64,000 nucleotides of DNA from Odontocerum albicorne (GCA_949825065.1 OX463862.1:14751592-14815591); one strand, 5' to 3'. Positions 34,301 to 45,773 are shown, counted from the first letter of the stretch. Notes: generated from the sequence alone by a model not told the origin. Made by a program: numbers and translations.

Positions 34301-37300
34301 CAATGAAAATAAAATAGTTTCATATAATCGCCTCAAATATTGACGCCCTTGGCGTCATACACTAATATGCAATATAAACTTTATGTTAGGTAAACATCAT
34401 CCCAGTTCGCCAGTTTTTAGTTTTTTTCTCAATTTTATGATAAATTTTAGTAGCAACCATTTTGACTGAATATTATTTATTATTCGCTTGTGTTTTGTTT
34501 TCTTTGCTTGTGTTTTGTTTTCTATAAACATCTTGTATTTGCCATTGAAAAAAATATTTTAACTCACGAATAATCTCAGGGTTTACGTAAACTGAAATCT
34601 GATCACCTTAAATACGACTTTTTAACTATATTTAATCCCACCTGTACGGCACCGGTACAAAGACTGTAGAACTAGATGGATGGCTGCTGCTCAATAATCG
34701 GAGATTTTGGCTCCCTTTATGCTTTTCCGGTAAAAAGTAGCAGAGTAAAGAGATTCCTCTTTAGCGGGTAGTAGATGGTCGCAAGTAAAAGGCAGTAGAC
34801 TGTAGTTAACCTGAGAATGTATTTTTTACTTTTGGCGCTCCTTATGTGCGGCCAATCGCTCATCGCAAGCGCCTGTTTTCGCCCGTGTATGCCGTCATGA
34901 CTTGCGAAATATCACAATTCTCACAAGTTTTCGCATGCATGGGCCAGCCGACTTTTGATACTGTCTCGCGCGATGGCCGCGCATAAGGAACATTTCAGTT
35001 ACGGTCGTGACACAGCACGGACCTCAATAAGCATAAAATTATAATTAAAAAATACCAAATAACATCAAAATATAAACCAATAGGTAAACAAATATATCAT
35101 ATGTTTTGGGTGACGCATACGTCTGATACAACACCCTCTTTTTTGTACATCTTCGTTTAGATTTAGTGTTTATCTAAGAAACCCTTCCAGAGTAACATTT
35201 ACGTATTAAAATATTTCAGACTCCTGACTGTTCTGGAGACTTTATGGCAATATCAAAAACAGGAGATGCTTCATTATTGGGAGCTGTAAAATATTGCAAT
35301 ATTAGTGTTATGGAAATGAATTCTGTTGATAATGCTCTTACGATAGGTAAGAACTAACTGTTTTATTTGATTTGAAAATACATAAAATTTTTATACATAA
35401 AATTAAATGTTCGTAATTCGTATTAATTCATAGTGGATATTGGCCTATTTAAAGATACATAGAAACCATACAATACATTAGAAAGTCAGTATAATGAAAA
35501 TTAGGAATTAAAACGTCAGTATAAAAAAACCATTCGATTTGTAAAAAAAAACGATTTTTCTCCATCCCTTTAAGACATGACATTTAAAACGTCACAGGGA
35601 CAATGCTACATTTTCTTGAGTATAGTAATTAATGATTCCAGGTCTTAGCTCTTCAGCAACAAGTGAAGGAGGATATTTCAACTGCACCGTCACATCACTC
35701 ACTTCTGCACTTAATAAAATATCTCACGGGGGTTGCGGGTGGAAGAAAACGGTATGAGAAAATTCCTGTTAAAAATGTGTAGTACTATAAATTTATGAGA
35801 TTATACAATATTAGAAGCTATATAAGCCACTGACTAGAGGTGCCTGCACTTTACTTTTTTTTCATATAGTAACCTTCGATATATCCACGAATTGGTGATT
35901 TAGACATATTGAGGAGCGTAGCTGGGATACAATATTATCTTCAGCCTCAGTAATCGAGTCTTCGTTTTTAAAACCACTGGAGTAAGCATGAAATTCGCAG
36001 TTTGCCATGAAGACACATCACATACTCGGCATGTACGTGTACTATTTTTACCACATGAACATTTTTACCAGACGGACACTTTTATCAGACAAAGACATTT
36101 ACCAGACGAACACTTTTATCAGATGAACACTTTTACCAGACTAACACATTTACCAGACGAACACTTTTACCAAACGAACACTTTTACTAGACTATTTTTT
36201 TTTAGATAAAACTAGGTATCAAATCTGAAACATCCAGATTTTTTAAACTAAACAAGTTATTTCGTGTAACGTTCCATATTTACTAATCGCAAGATTAACA
36301 GATGGCACATATGAATTTTTAGAGCTGCCAGCCTTATAAAAAAAAATGGCGCAAAATTTAAATCTGGCGCTCTTATACATGAATAATTTAGTTATGTTTG
36401 ATTCTGCTGAAATTCTCTTTGAAGAGTTAAATCACACTCATTACACATGTACCGAGTCTCACTTCTATTCTTGTGCTTGGCACATACCTTGCAAGTTCTA
36501 CCGTTTTCTTTTTTGTCAGTTGATGGAGTACATATCAACCCATGTTTAGGCATGCTCTTTGACAACATGTTTGGAGGATCCTGTAAATCCCTTATTCTGT
36601 ATTAGTTGATCTCGAGTTTCATATGTCAAAATCTTCAAGATGTGAGACTTCTCAGCACACTGTTGACGTGACGTTAAAATCACCATCATAAATCAATTAA
36701 TGCATATTTTCATTATCTAGTGTTTTGGCCTTATTAAAAATCAGGAGACTATCGTTTAAAGATTGAATTGTTTATAAAAATATTTGCTAAATACCAGCAA
36801 TGTATAATTTTTTTTGAAGAGGTATTGATCATGTGAAATCATGAGAGAAGGGCTCAACGGAAATCTTGTGTATCATGTTAAAACACGGGATTGGGATACA
36901 GTGTTAAAATAGTGTAATTTAGTAATGCACACCTGTCATCCAAAGAGTAGCTGTAAAGTAACACATTTCTATTTACTTAGCAGCTTTTTATTTTGAAAAG
37001 TAATGCCACTAATTTTTGTAAATATTTCAACAACATTGTTAAAAATATTAATAAGTTTGTATGAAGTTTGTGAGCTTTTTGTTACTTTTTTTTGTAATTC
37101 AGTTGAAGATAGTCGGTGGTCAAGAAACGGGTATTAATGAATTCCCAATGATGGCCGGGCTGGTTGACAGTAGTTTGAGGACCATTTATTGTGGTTCCAC
37201 CATAATAAGCGCTCGATATGTGTTGACTGCAGCTCATTGCCTTCAGAATTCTCAAGTTGCCAATGTTGCAGTACTGTGTGGTGACCACAACATCAAAATT

Positions 37301-40300
37301 GCAGGTAACATTTTTTTTTTTGTTAAATTGAACCATCTTCCATCACAAAAATATAATACGGTCATGTCTGTAGAAAATATTGAATGTTTAATAGTCTCAG
37401 TAAAATCAGGGAAATTTTAATTTAGGGTTGATTATTTGTGTATTAAAAAGTAATGGTTTCAACATATTTTGGTGTCTATCTGCTCAGCAAAAATGATCTC
37501 CACACAGAAATAAAAGGTCAAGTGGTAAATAAAGCTGCTGTTGACTCTGGATGCCTAAAAGATGTGGTCTGGAATAATAAGTATGTATATGAGAATCAAC
37601 AGTTTTATTTATTTTACACATGACAAGAAATATATATCATTTGTGAAAAAACAACAGGTAATTTAATTTGGACACACATTTTTAATGGGTCTGGGTTTGT
37701 TGCCTTTCATTTGTCATGTCCCCAGTAAACTAGGCTTTTGCCTGTATTTTACTGAGGGCATATAGCATGAAAAAATAAATCGATACTTCTTTCCGATTTT
37801 TGATTATATAAAACCCCGTTGCACATTCTCATCAACCTGACAAACAGTGTCACTTAAATACACATGTATACATCATGTAAAATCAAACTCCTCACACTTC
37901 ATCACTCCAGACAGACCAAAAACATTCACCCCGCAATGGTACCGCACATAAAAATAACAATAAAAATATATGAAAATATAAATATAAAACAATAAAAAAC
38001 ACCACACTTAAGAGCTCACACAAACCTTTTCCATAAGTCATTCCTACTGCAAGGCCAAGTACTCAAACTCCGGTCGCAATAACAACCACGGTCCAATCGA
38101 CTGCCTAAATTGTTTTCCTCCCTTTGCCTTTATTGAATTCGGCACCCCATTGTATGTCATAGGAGCTAAATAGGCATATTGCCTTTAGGCAAAATTTAGA
38201 AAGCATGTGTTAAACCATGTGAAGCCATTATAATTTATGGAATAGAGTCTAGAGTATATACAACAAAAACAAAAAGTTTGCTCAAAACTAATAATGGGAA
38301 AACCCTCAGAGCTATTATAGGAAAAACACTTAGACAAAATTATAAATTCCCATATCAGAGATATATATAAAGGAGGAGATATTGTGAGATAGGGTAAAAA
38401 CTGCAGTAGAGACTTAGAAGAAGAAAAAGAAGATCTCACTTAAGAGAAAGAAAAATAAGTGAATTTGGACTTATCGCTATAAGAAAATGTAAAGGAAATG
38501 GAGTATTAGTATATTATTATTATTGGTTAATTAGGCATTCCATCCCATAAAGAGGATGATTTGTGTCAATAACAATTTGAAGGAAAGGAGGTAGTGTGAA
38601 AATATATAATAAACTACTGTAGTGCTGAATATTTAACGAGTTTTGAACAATAAATTCAGATATGTGGCTAATGGAGAATTGAGTGCGAGTTAGTGGGACA
38701 TATTGAACAGACGAGGGATATTTACGATTGAGTAAATTAATAGAGAATTAAGTGCGAGTAGGTGGGACATATTGAATGGACGAGGGATATTTACGATTGA
38801 GTAAATTAATGGAGAATTAAGTGCAAGTAGGTGGGACATATTGAACGGACAAGGGATATTTATGATTGAGTAAATTAATGGAGAATTAAGCGCGAGTAGG
38901 TGGGACATATTGAACGGACGAGGGATATTTACGATTGAGTAAATTAATGGAGAATTAAGTGCGAGTAGGTGGGACATATTGAACGGACGGGAGACATTTA
39001 CGATTGAGTAATGGTTGTATGCTGTGCACAGAAGACACTCAAAGAAAACAGAGTCGAAGGTCTCCTTACCCATTCCACACGTGTACGTAGGGCTTTCTTT
39101 TCTATGGATTTTATAAAATTGACTGCATATCAGACAGTAGTCTATTCTTTTATAACCAGAGCTTAGATGTTAAATGTTTTTGGAGTAACCCTTTGTCATT
39201 GAATTAAAAAAACAGTACAGATAGAAAAAGCAGAAAGCTTATTCAGTAACATGATAAAAGATTAATGATGCAAAACAAAATTCTGGACAAAAATAAGTTA
39301 TAGCCTCAGATCGCACTTATGTAGATATCGTTTTAATTCATATTATTTTAAAGCAAAGAACTTATGGCAACATTTATTGAAAATATTTAATTTAATCAAT
39401 AAAATTTTGCAAAACAAAATATAAATTTTCTGATTGTTTCAGCGGAGACATCCGCAAAATTAATCAAGGCGATACAATTCATCAAACACCCATCCTATAC
39501 TGGGTGAGTACTGCTATTCAAATTTTGATTATTTAAAAATAAATGATGGTATTATCATAAATGCAGTATTAGCGGAGAATGCCGTCATCACGGGTACCTA
39601 AGAAGATCCTTGAGGGGCATCTGGGTGGAAGAAGAAAGGTCGATAGACCTAGGCTGCGATGGGAGGACGAGGTGAAAAAGGATGCGGCTCAACTGCTACA
39701 AGTGACAGATTGGAAGGCTGCGGCGGGAGACAGGGGGAGTTGGAGGCGAGGATTGATGGAGGCCAAGGCCCGATATGAGCTGTAGAGCCATCAAAGAAGA
39801 AGAAGATTATCATAAATGTGTTAGGGTTGTTTATAGACTTTTGTCAATAATCGCCATGAAATAAAATAACATTTGGTGTCTTTTCACACTTTCAATATCT
39901 AACAACACTCCCTTAATATATTATTAAGGCGTTAACACTGTGGAGGTTTAAAGTCATTGTAATTTGTTTAGTAAAATACTGTTGATCCCACTTAACATAA
40001 CGGTATAACCCTAATGGTTTCAAGCTTTTAACTTCATTATCAGGGGGACATAGATAATAAAACCGGTAGGGTTATACTGAGTGGAATAAATAGTGTTTTA
40101 CTTAACAAATTACAAACTCCTTTAATATGTGTTAATTTACATGTAGAACTTTAAGGCTTTAAGGAAATTGATGGTTTGATCATTTGTTATTAATAATTTT
40201 GATTACGTGGACATAAGTTATTTGGGTGTTACGGAGGAAAGCTCAACCAACTTCAATTAATACAAAATGTTTATTAATGTATTGTATTCATACCGACAAC

Positions 40301-43300
40301 CTCTGTGGCCTAATTGATAAGACGCTTGTCTCCCAGCCTGAAGGTTGCGGGTTGATTCCCGTTAGAACCCAGACTTTAAAAAAAAAGGATTCCAGTCTGG
40401 TTTTCACTTAACATCTTTATGGTATGTTGGAAGATATGGCTACCTGACAATAAGCCCGCCAGGTTGTACTGTATACAACGAAAGTGTAATACAATACAAT
40501 ACATACCAGGTCTGTAAATATGAAACCGGAATTTGCTCATAGATGGCTCTAGTTGTCAATGTAGTGACTGTCAAACCGCGTAATTGGCGCCTTTTTCTTG
40601 TGTTTAAATTTGTTAAAGACTTTTAACTCACAACAATACAAGTTTAATACAACTACATATATTTTAATAGCGTTGAACATGTCTGTTTTTGTGCCTGAAA
40701 ACTATGATTTACGGACAGCATTGATTTTCTGTTACCATTTGAAGAAAATTGCTGCAGAATCGCATCGAATGCTTGTCGAAGCTTACGGTGAGCATGCTCT
40801 TGGTAAATCACAGTGCTTTGAGTGGGTTAAAAAATTCAAAAGTGTCGATTTTGACATGAGAAACGAAGAACGTGGAAGACCACCGAGAAAGACCACCAAT
40901 CTAAAGCATTTATTCAGATCGTTTAAAGCATTTATTCAGACTAGCTTTTCGGATCCACTCCCGTACTTCAAAAAGCTAGTTAAAAACTATTACATCTCTC
41001 TCCCTTCAGTGACATAGCGTATTTTCCATCATCCTTTTTCCAATCTTCCTTTTCTTCACCTGACCATCAATGGCCTTGCTAAATTTGTATTATTTTTATT
41101 GTTTGTTTTTTTTTATATTCTGTTTTATTCTTTTAGTATTGCATAGATTTTCTTTTCCGTACATCAAAAATGTAAATCCTCCATCTTACACTCTTTGTAA
41201 AACAATTGTATGGTTGATTAGAAGCGATTATCACTTGGCAATAAGCCGGTCATATTGAATACTGTACAGGTGCATGGCTGCGTGGTAATGCACTGGACTT
41301 CCATGTGGAACGTCGCTGGTTCAAACCCTGCACTGTGCTTCTCCCCTCGAATGACACAGGCATTTTCCTGCCTAGTATTCTGGTGTATAAGAATATTTAT
41401 GACTTCCGTCAAATCTATTCTTTAAAAAAAAGGGAAAAAGAACCATGCTTATCTGTTCCGATCGTCCCACTTCAGATATGTCATTAGGTCCACTACAGTA
41501 GTGTGACCGGTGAGCAACGTTCCCCTTAATTTTTTCATTGTGTGTGCGGCCCATCAACTTAAATGTGCAAGAAAAAAAGAGGTATATAATTGCGCCAGAC
41601 AAAATATGGTTACAAATTCCTTTCATTGAAATGTGTGCGGAAGATGGAAACATGTGTGCGGACAATTTTTAACAGATGTGCGGCCGCACACACGCACACC
41701 TTAGAGGGAACGTTGCCGGTGAGTTTGCTCACTTAAAGTTGAGGAGAAAAAAGAAGAACGAAAGACAAAACTCCTTAGCACAGCTTCACTATACAACTAA
41801 ATTGACGTTGGAATGATGAGGGAATCCTCGACTCTGTCAACAACAACGATGACGACACTGTACAATATAGGTAAATAAATGAGAATAAAACTATTTTAGT
41901 TACATTCTATTTCTTATTTTCAGAAATGGATATGACTACGACATAGGCCTTGTGAGGACTGCATCAGATATAATTTTTAGTGACAGAATAGGACCTGCCT
42001 GTCTTCCGTTTAGTTTTGCTTCTGAAAACTTTGTCAATATGTTTGTAGATGCATTAGGTGAGTTTGCACACATTTCAATTATATGTACAAATTGAATCTC
42101 ATTATAACGAATACCGAAGTACAGTACCCGGCGGTAAGTAGTACACATCGGGCTTAAGAAAGAGACTGTCGGCCATAATCGGCTAACTTCGGCTTTGTAG
42201 AGCGTCGTCTCTGTCGCACGATGCGCTAACAACGCTTGAAAAATTGCGACGGAACTCGTGTATAAATGATAAAGACGACGCTCTACAAAGCCGAAGTTAG
42301 CTTAGTATGGCCAACAGTCTCTTTCTTAAGCCCGATGTGTATTACTTACCACTGGGTACTGTAATAATTATTTTTTAAATAAAGAATATTTTTTGTTGAA
42401 TCGAACGAACGTACATAAAAAAATATGTTGAACGAATCTCACTTTAATAGAATAAAAAATTTAGTATAGTGAACGTTTTTGGACTTCAAACGCCAATGAG
42501 TCTGTATGACACAAGTAATATTTAACTAATGGCTTATGAATTCAAACACTCAAATGAACAGTTAAAAAAGAAAGAAATCTTATTTTAATTAATAATTATT
42601 CATCACATAATTTAACATGTGAGCTATAATACTTATTACTGTATATCATTCAGCCAGAAGAGTCATTTTGCAATAGTGTGAGTAACACTCTCTGTATTAC
42701 ACAACTTATGTAGTGGTATTGGTTTAAGAATGCCACAAGATTGGTTCGCGCAGAGCGCACGTTTGTATTGTTGTTAAAATACTCGGTGATTAGAAAAACA
42801 CTAACATGTCGAAATTAGGAGTGCAATTTTTGTCCAATGTAATATATAATTCAAAATTTTTCAAAAGCTTAGAATGTACTTTATTACGAGTATAACTTAA
42901 AGTTTCTTAGAATTTACTATCACTCCATCCACTATTATTTTAATACTTTATTATTTGGCATTGTAAGTATAATACATTAATATGTTAAATAATCTTACAT
43001 ACAATAATAATTGTATTTTTATGTGCTATAATCTAATTAAAGCTGATTAACATTTTAACTTTATAATACTTGTACTTATATTTATTTTTTATCTTGAAAA
43101 ATTCCATTATTGTTATTTAATGTTTCCTAGAATCTGCCATGCCTAAACAATTAATATGTGAAATAAACTTACTTTCATTTTATTTTTATGATTATTACAA
43201 TTTAAGGTGACAGCATTTTTAATTTACAAAACGTGTGTGTTCATTTCAATGTTTGAATATAAAATATTATTTTTATATTTTTTTGCTTTTTCACTTCATT

Positions 43301-45760
43301 AAAAAAGTAAAGTGACAAGTTTTTGTAAACGCACTGTTACTCACACTATTGCAGAATGAGTCTTCTAGCTAAATGATCTAACCATATTATATCCTAGCAG
43401 CTGCATTGAAAACAGACTGGAGTTTAGAAATTTGTGAACCAAGCAAACCAGAATAAATAGTGTTACAATAATCCAGACACAACATAACAAATTGATTAAT
43501 AAGAGTTTTAATTTTCTTTTTTGGAAGACATCAACGTACAAATGTTAACTTTTTTAGATTATAGAAGCCCGAAGAAACTGTATAACCTATTTTTCTATCG
43601 AAAGAGAGTTTAATATCAATAAAGATACTAAGAAATTTCATGCTATCTTTTGTAAAAATACTAACACCCATGACTGATAATATATCTCCATCAAGAAGAT
43701 GTTCTTTAAGCGGTGAAGCCACTCAGAGAAACTCAATTTCACTTGGATTTCGTTTTAATTTATTTTTTGACTTCTAATTTGAGACTTTGCGAATGCAATT
43801 AGAAGTATCTTGTTTAAGAATATTTTTGACACCATTGAATCTTTAGTCTATCTGCATCTCAACGAAAAAATTAGAAGGAACTGCTATTGATATACATAAT
43901 TGTTTTTAGGATGGGGCACTACAGTATTCGCTGGAGCAGATTCTGATGTTCTGCGTAAAGTGCAACTACAAGTGATTACCCAGGACAGTTGCGCCTCCTC
44001 TTTGGGATCTGTGGTCAATGATAAAATTCTTTGCACATTTACAAAAGGCAAAGATGCTTGTCAAGTAATTGCTTTAATTACAAAATTGAAAGAAGCTGAA
44101 ATAGTATCATAGAAATTAGTACACTAAGAAGAATAAAGATCACCTTCACGACCTAGTTTTTAAAATGCGTTTTCCATATGAAGGGCTTAAGTTTGATTCC
44201 CAATTAGGGCTAGCCTGAAGCAGATGCAAGAGGGTAACTGCACCGAGCCACGCGCTTAGCGAGGCCTTGCATTTATGATGTATAAACAAAAAATGGAGTT
44301 TATCTAATTTATTTAGTCCTAGCCTATTCCAAATAGGTGGCCTCTAATTCTTTTTATTTATATATTTTGAAATACTTAATGCTTTTAGATGTTGTCAATT
44401 TGTAATACGCACGGAAATTGATGGGACACATTCATTAAAAATATTTATGAGAAATCTATTGCATCTTTAGGAACGTATGTTCCTTAAAGGAGAGATGATG
44501 AGGATGATTGTTGATAAATAAAAACTTGTCGAAATCGGAATATGTAAAAAGGAATTTTATTGACAAACGTCGGTATTTATAATGTTTTTTTAACGTGTGC
44601 GGGAATGCGCACGAAATATATCGCTGTCTCGTCTTTGCGCTTACAATATATTTATTGTCGCGCGTAGGTATTCTTTTGTTTTGAGAGACAGCGCGAAAGA
44701 TGTGTTGCCCTCTCCTTTCCTCATGGAATGCCGTCTTCACTGGTAGTGAGTTGAATGACCGACCGCGTGGACTTTGGCATTATTTGTCTCGCATTGTTAA
44801 GGTGGGCAAAGGTCATCTCGTGGGTTCAGTGACCGCGCATACGGTCGCCACACATCCATTTATGATTTAAATTAATCTATTATGGGTGAAAATATTTGCG
44901 TACAACTTGGCCTTTTCCATCCTCATATAGATTCAGGTATAAATAAATAAGGAAGCTGCATGCCCAAACTTTACACCCAACCCCCCCATTTTTCAGCCCG
45001 ACCCTGTGGTAGCTAAAAAAAAGTTTTAATACGAATTTCTTCAGTTATAAAAATAGTTAAGATTTAGTATAAAGTGTTAAGGTTGGACTATGAATTCCGG
45101 TCTATGAGTCTGCTTCGAAGACAGAGCAATGAGGATTTTTTATTTAACACTTGCCTTACTGTGCTAAAAAAATCCGTTAGCCACGGTGCTGGACGCCAAG
45201 CGTCCAGTGAAAAATGTGTATTTTAAATCAAAATTATGCAAAATCTGCTAGGTTATTTTTTGTAATTAGCTATAAAAATCGTTTTATTATGTATTAAAAC
45301 GTCGAAAAATCAAATTAAATATAAGTCCTGGTCACTCGCTATCCATCACAGGGTGGCAAGTGTTAAAAAACATATTTTTATCCTTCTGTCTGATTTTTTA
45401 AAAGCCCAAATCTCAGACAGATTTATGTATGATTGTAAGTTTCAAATAAATTTTTCTTCTTCGTTTTATTCTCGTGCCATGTCAGACCCCCTGATATCAC
45501 TTAGGCCTGTTCTCTGTTATTTGCCTTATGGGACAGCTTTTATTAATACATTTATTTATTCATTATCTTTTCTTTTTCAGCATGATTCAGGAGGACCTCT
45601 CCTATTCCAGAGTCGTTCAAATGGTCGTGTATACATAGTGGGCGTTATTATTGGAGGATATGGATGTGCCACTAATAGACCTGGATTAAACACCAAAGTA
45701 ACAAAATATCTTCAATGGATTTCTGACAACGCAGTTGGAGCATCTTTTTGTGAAGTATAG
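31221..45760 (+). CDS. CUB-domain trypsin-like serine protease B (nine exons)
   Basis: Tandem paralogue of protease A with the same intron positions and phases. Exons are 31221-31328, 32814-32951, 35220-35346, 35642-35751, 37103-37304, 39443-39503, 41924-42057, 43910-44064 and 45581-45760, together 404 codons plus stop. The activation site is LK|IVGG (cleavage between 37108 and 37109). Catalytic residues are His (37235-37237), Asp (41940-41942) and Ser (45587-45589), with Asp189 (44053-44055), so trypsin specificity is predicted. Residue 193 is His, as in protease A. It has only two cysteines in exon 2 and one before GWKKT, plus an extra Cys after the catalytic His (VLCGDHN). The N-terminus (MVVNRFDYVKGLKHFYWLFVIQ) is a weak signal peptide, so the true start may differ. 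All exons are open with consensus splice sites. Confidence 0.92.
31445..31565. repeat. About 31-bp minisatellite, 4 copies
   Basis: Unit built on ttttttcgttgatcatgaat; located in intron 1 of protease B. Confidence 0.75.
31600..32350 (-). pseudogene. LINE reverse-transcriptase 3' region, antisense
   Basis: Minus frames show GRWRDGMYV, RKIMRKGMDVGDTKDLC, LDQISDILNEGNVESQRNRR and, further upstream, MNVAKSEVMVIEKCERKSKC with EQAEEFCYLG. Frames are broken by stops. This is the most complete copy of the family seen as tails at 1.0, 3.2, 5.9, 14.9, 17.8, 46.8, 54.4 and 58.2 kb. Confidence 0.75.
32525..32797. repeat. 39-bp minisatellite, 7 copies, next to a splice acceptor
   Basis: Unit caaatttattacaagggcct then ataactatcaaaaacaaat. 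It ends 16 bp before the exon 2 acceptor of protease B. Confidence 0.9.
32814..32951 (+). CDS. Protease B exon 2: first half of CUB domain
   Basis: 46 codons, phase 0/0, acceptor tttttcag, donor actgtaagt. It contains EIISPNYPNNYRPLQICRW and ends DCNIHIPT. A 39-bp minisatellite ends just upstream of its acceptor. Confidence 0.92.
32952..33663. other. Intron 2 of protease B, first part
   Basis: 33440-33545 is foldback F1 copy 3 (half; ccttaaaaccggtagggttg). The rest is unassigned. Confidence 0.5.
33664..34170. repeat. 75/90-bp minisatellite, 6 copies
   Basis: Units share catgcgaatgaatgacta and cttagtctcaaactcgtgtc. Long units carry an extra ccactagggtaat block that short ones lack. Confidence 0.88.
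34640..34935. repeat. Dispersed repeat R3, copy 2
   Basis: Matches 25890-26200, including agagattcctctttagcg and gtatgccgtcatgacttgcg. Intron 2 of protease B. Confidence 0.65.
35220..35346 (+). CDS. Protease B exon 3 (single copy)
   Basis: 127 nt, the same length and phases as exons 3a and 3b of protease A. It encodes TPDCSGDFMAISKTG to VDNALTI. No second copy is visible nearby, so the exon duplication is specific to protease A or was lost here. Confidence 0.9.
35642..35751 (+). CDS. Protease B exon 4: end of CUB and linker
   Basis: 110 nt, phase 1 to 0, acceptor gattccag, donor acggtatga. It encodes LSSSATSEGGYFNC and ends HGGCGWKKT. Confidence 0.9.
36055..36195. repeat. 17-bp minisatellite, about 8 copies
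   Basis: Unit ttttaccagacgaacac; intron 4 of protease B. Confidence 0.85.
36380..36810 (-). pseudogene. piggyBac-like relic, antisense
   Basis: The minus strand matches 22440-22625 joined to 23500-23720. It shows the TWVDMYSIN block and a decayed Cys-rich tail (KRKR, LQGMCQAQE). Intron 4 of protease B. Confidence 0.6.
37103..37304 (+). CDS. Protease B exon 5: activation site and catalytic His
   Basis: 202 nt, phase 0 to 1, acceptor gtaattcag, donor gcaggtaac. It encodes LKIVGGQETGINEFPMM and YCGSTIISARYVLTAAHC. An upstream in-frame ATG at 37061 belongs to the intron. Confidence 0.95.
37610..38200 (-). mobile_element. LINE 3' end, antisense
   Basis: Reverse complement of the 29560-30080 and 49500-50110 tails, including gggtctgggtttgttgcctt. 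It ends where the coding part would begin. Intron 5 of protease B. Confidence 0.75.
38670..39013. repeat. 69-bp minisatellite, 5 copies
   Basis: Unit gagaattaagtgcgagtagg then tattgaacggacgagg; near-identical copies. Intron 5 of protease B. Confidence 0.9.
39443..39503 (+). CDS. Protease B exon 6
   Basis: 61 nt, phase 1 to 2, one codon shorter than in protease A. It encodes ETSAKLIKAIQFIKHPSYT. The donor is gtgagt. Confidence 0.9.
39551..39818 (+). mobile_element. 5'-truncated LINE insertion with 13-bp target duplication
   Basis: Flanked by attatcataaatg at 39551-39563 and 39806-39818. The insert (39564-39805) encodes the LINE C-terminus PKKILEGHLGGRRKVDRPRL through KARYEL, a stop, and a gaagaagaag tail. 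It lies 47 bp after exon 6 of protease B. Confidence 0.92.
39935..40112. repeat. Foldback repeat family F1, copy 4
   Basis: Starts gtggaggtttaaagtcattg; inverted ataacggtataaccctaatg and aaaccggtagggttatact. Confidence 0.65.
40298..40510 (+). mobile_element. tRNA-derived SINE
   Basis: A-box-like gtggcctaattgataagac and B-box-like ggttgcgggttgattccc, then a poly-A tract and a tail ending gtaatacaatacaatac. Not a functional tRNA: the acceptor stem does not pair. Confidence 0.7.
40505..41017 (+). pseudogene. Mariner transposase N-terminal relic
   Basis: The frame starting MSVFVPENYDLRTALIFCYH continues LVEAYGEHALGKSQCFEWVK and NEERGRPPRKT, the mariner helix-turn-helix region, then loses homology. 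A terminal-repeat-like accaggtctgtaaatatgaa lies at 40507. No 3' end was found. Confidence 0.85.
41264..41435 (+). mobile_element. tRNA-derived SINE
   Basis: A-box-like tggctgcgtggtaatgcac, B-box-like ctggttcaaaccctg, a conserved body (ctgcctagtattctggtgta) and an A-rich end. Antisense copies lie at 2908-3072 and 59505-59700. Confidence 0.75.
41436..41923. other. Intron 6 of protease B, end
   Basis: No gene. 41510-41720 has short inverted matches (aacgttccccttaa and agagggaacgtt) suggesting a small MITE with gtgtgcgg internal repeats. Confidence 0.45.
41924..42057 (+). CDS. Protease B exon 7: catalytic Asp
   Basis: 134 nt, phase 2 to 1. It encodes NGYDYDIGLVRTASD and IGPACLPF; the catalytic Asp is at 41940-41942. 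Confidence 0.94.
42120..42363. mobile_element. MITE family M2, full copy
   Basis: TA-flanked, about 118-bp inverted arms starting acagtacccggcggtaagta, with a short loop. No ORF. Relative at 25552-25708. Intron 7 of protease B. Confidence 0.85.
42647..43375. mobile_element. Non-autonomous element with 40-bp inverted ends
   Basis: Ends cattcagccagaagagtcat and atgagtcttctagctaaatg are inverted repeats extending through gcaatagtgtgagtaac. The interior is AT-rich with no ORF. It appears inserted at the edge of the CR1-like relic that follows. Confidence 0.75.
43376..43890 (-). pseudogene. CR1-like LINE reverse-transcriptase fragment
   Basis: The minus strand reads SEIEFLWVASPLKEHLLDGD, VSSGFYNLKKLTFVR, then INQFVMLCLDYCNTIYSGL and LQSVFNAAARI with single stops between. 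These are the post-catalytic blocks of CR1-group reverse transcriptases. Antisense, just before exon 8 of protease B. Confidence 0.82.
43910..44064 (+). CDS. Protease B exon 8: S1-pocket Asp
   Basis: 155 nt, phase 1 to 0, acceptor tttttag, donor caagtaatt. It encodes GWGTTVFAGADSDVLRKV and ends GKDACQ. Asp189 is at 44053-44055. Confidence 0.94.
44065..45143. other. Intron 8 of protease B, unassigned
   Basis: 44160-44290 resembles a dispersed repeat also near 8210 (gaagggcttaag). A minus frame at 44456-44740 has no recognisable domain and is not called. Confidence 0.4.
45144..45366. mobile_element. TTAA-flanked piggyBac-like MITE
   Basis: Ends ttaacacttgcc and ggcaagtgttaa, 223 bp, with no ORF. 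Intron 8 of protease B. Confidence 0.82.
45581..45760 (+). CDS. Protease B exon 9: catalytic Ser and C-terminus
   Basis: Follows tctttttcag and ends with tag at 45758-45760. It encodes HDSGGPLLFQS, then GYGCATNRPGLNTKV and a terminal helix ending GASFCEV. Confidence 0.95.
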   Translation, partial: HDSGGPLLFQSRSNGRVYIVGVIIGGYGCATNRPGLNTKVTKYLQWISDNAVGASFCEV

Positions 45761-45767
45761 TCACTTC

Positions 45768-45773
45768 AATAAA
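45768..45773 (+). promoter_or_regulatory. Polyadenylation signal of protease B
   Basis: Canonical AATAAA only 8 nt after the stop codon, implying a very short 3' UTR. Confidence 0.6.

Noticed and set aside
37061..37102. ATG-initiated start with hydrophobic leader before protease B exon 5
   Set aside because: It would give a protease lacking the CUB and prodomain. The stretch is the intron pyrimidine tract and exon 5 matches its paralogue from 37103. An alternative promoter cannot be fully excluded.
40298..40370. Possible tRNA gene
   Set aside because: A- and B-box-like motifs are present but no acceptor stem can be paired; it is the head of a SINE.
41264..41345. Possible tRNA gene
   Set aside because: Same reasoning; repeated elsewhere with a non-tRNA body and A-rich end.
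44456..44740. 94-codon minus-strand frame
   Set aside because: No domain, no splice context, inside an intron of protease B.
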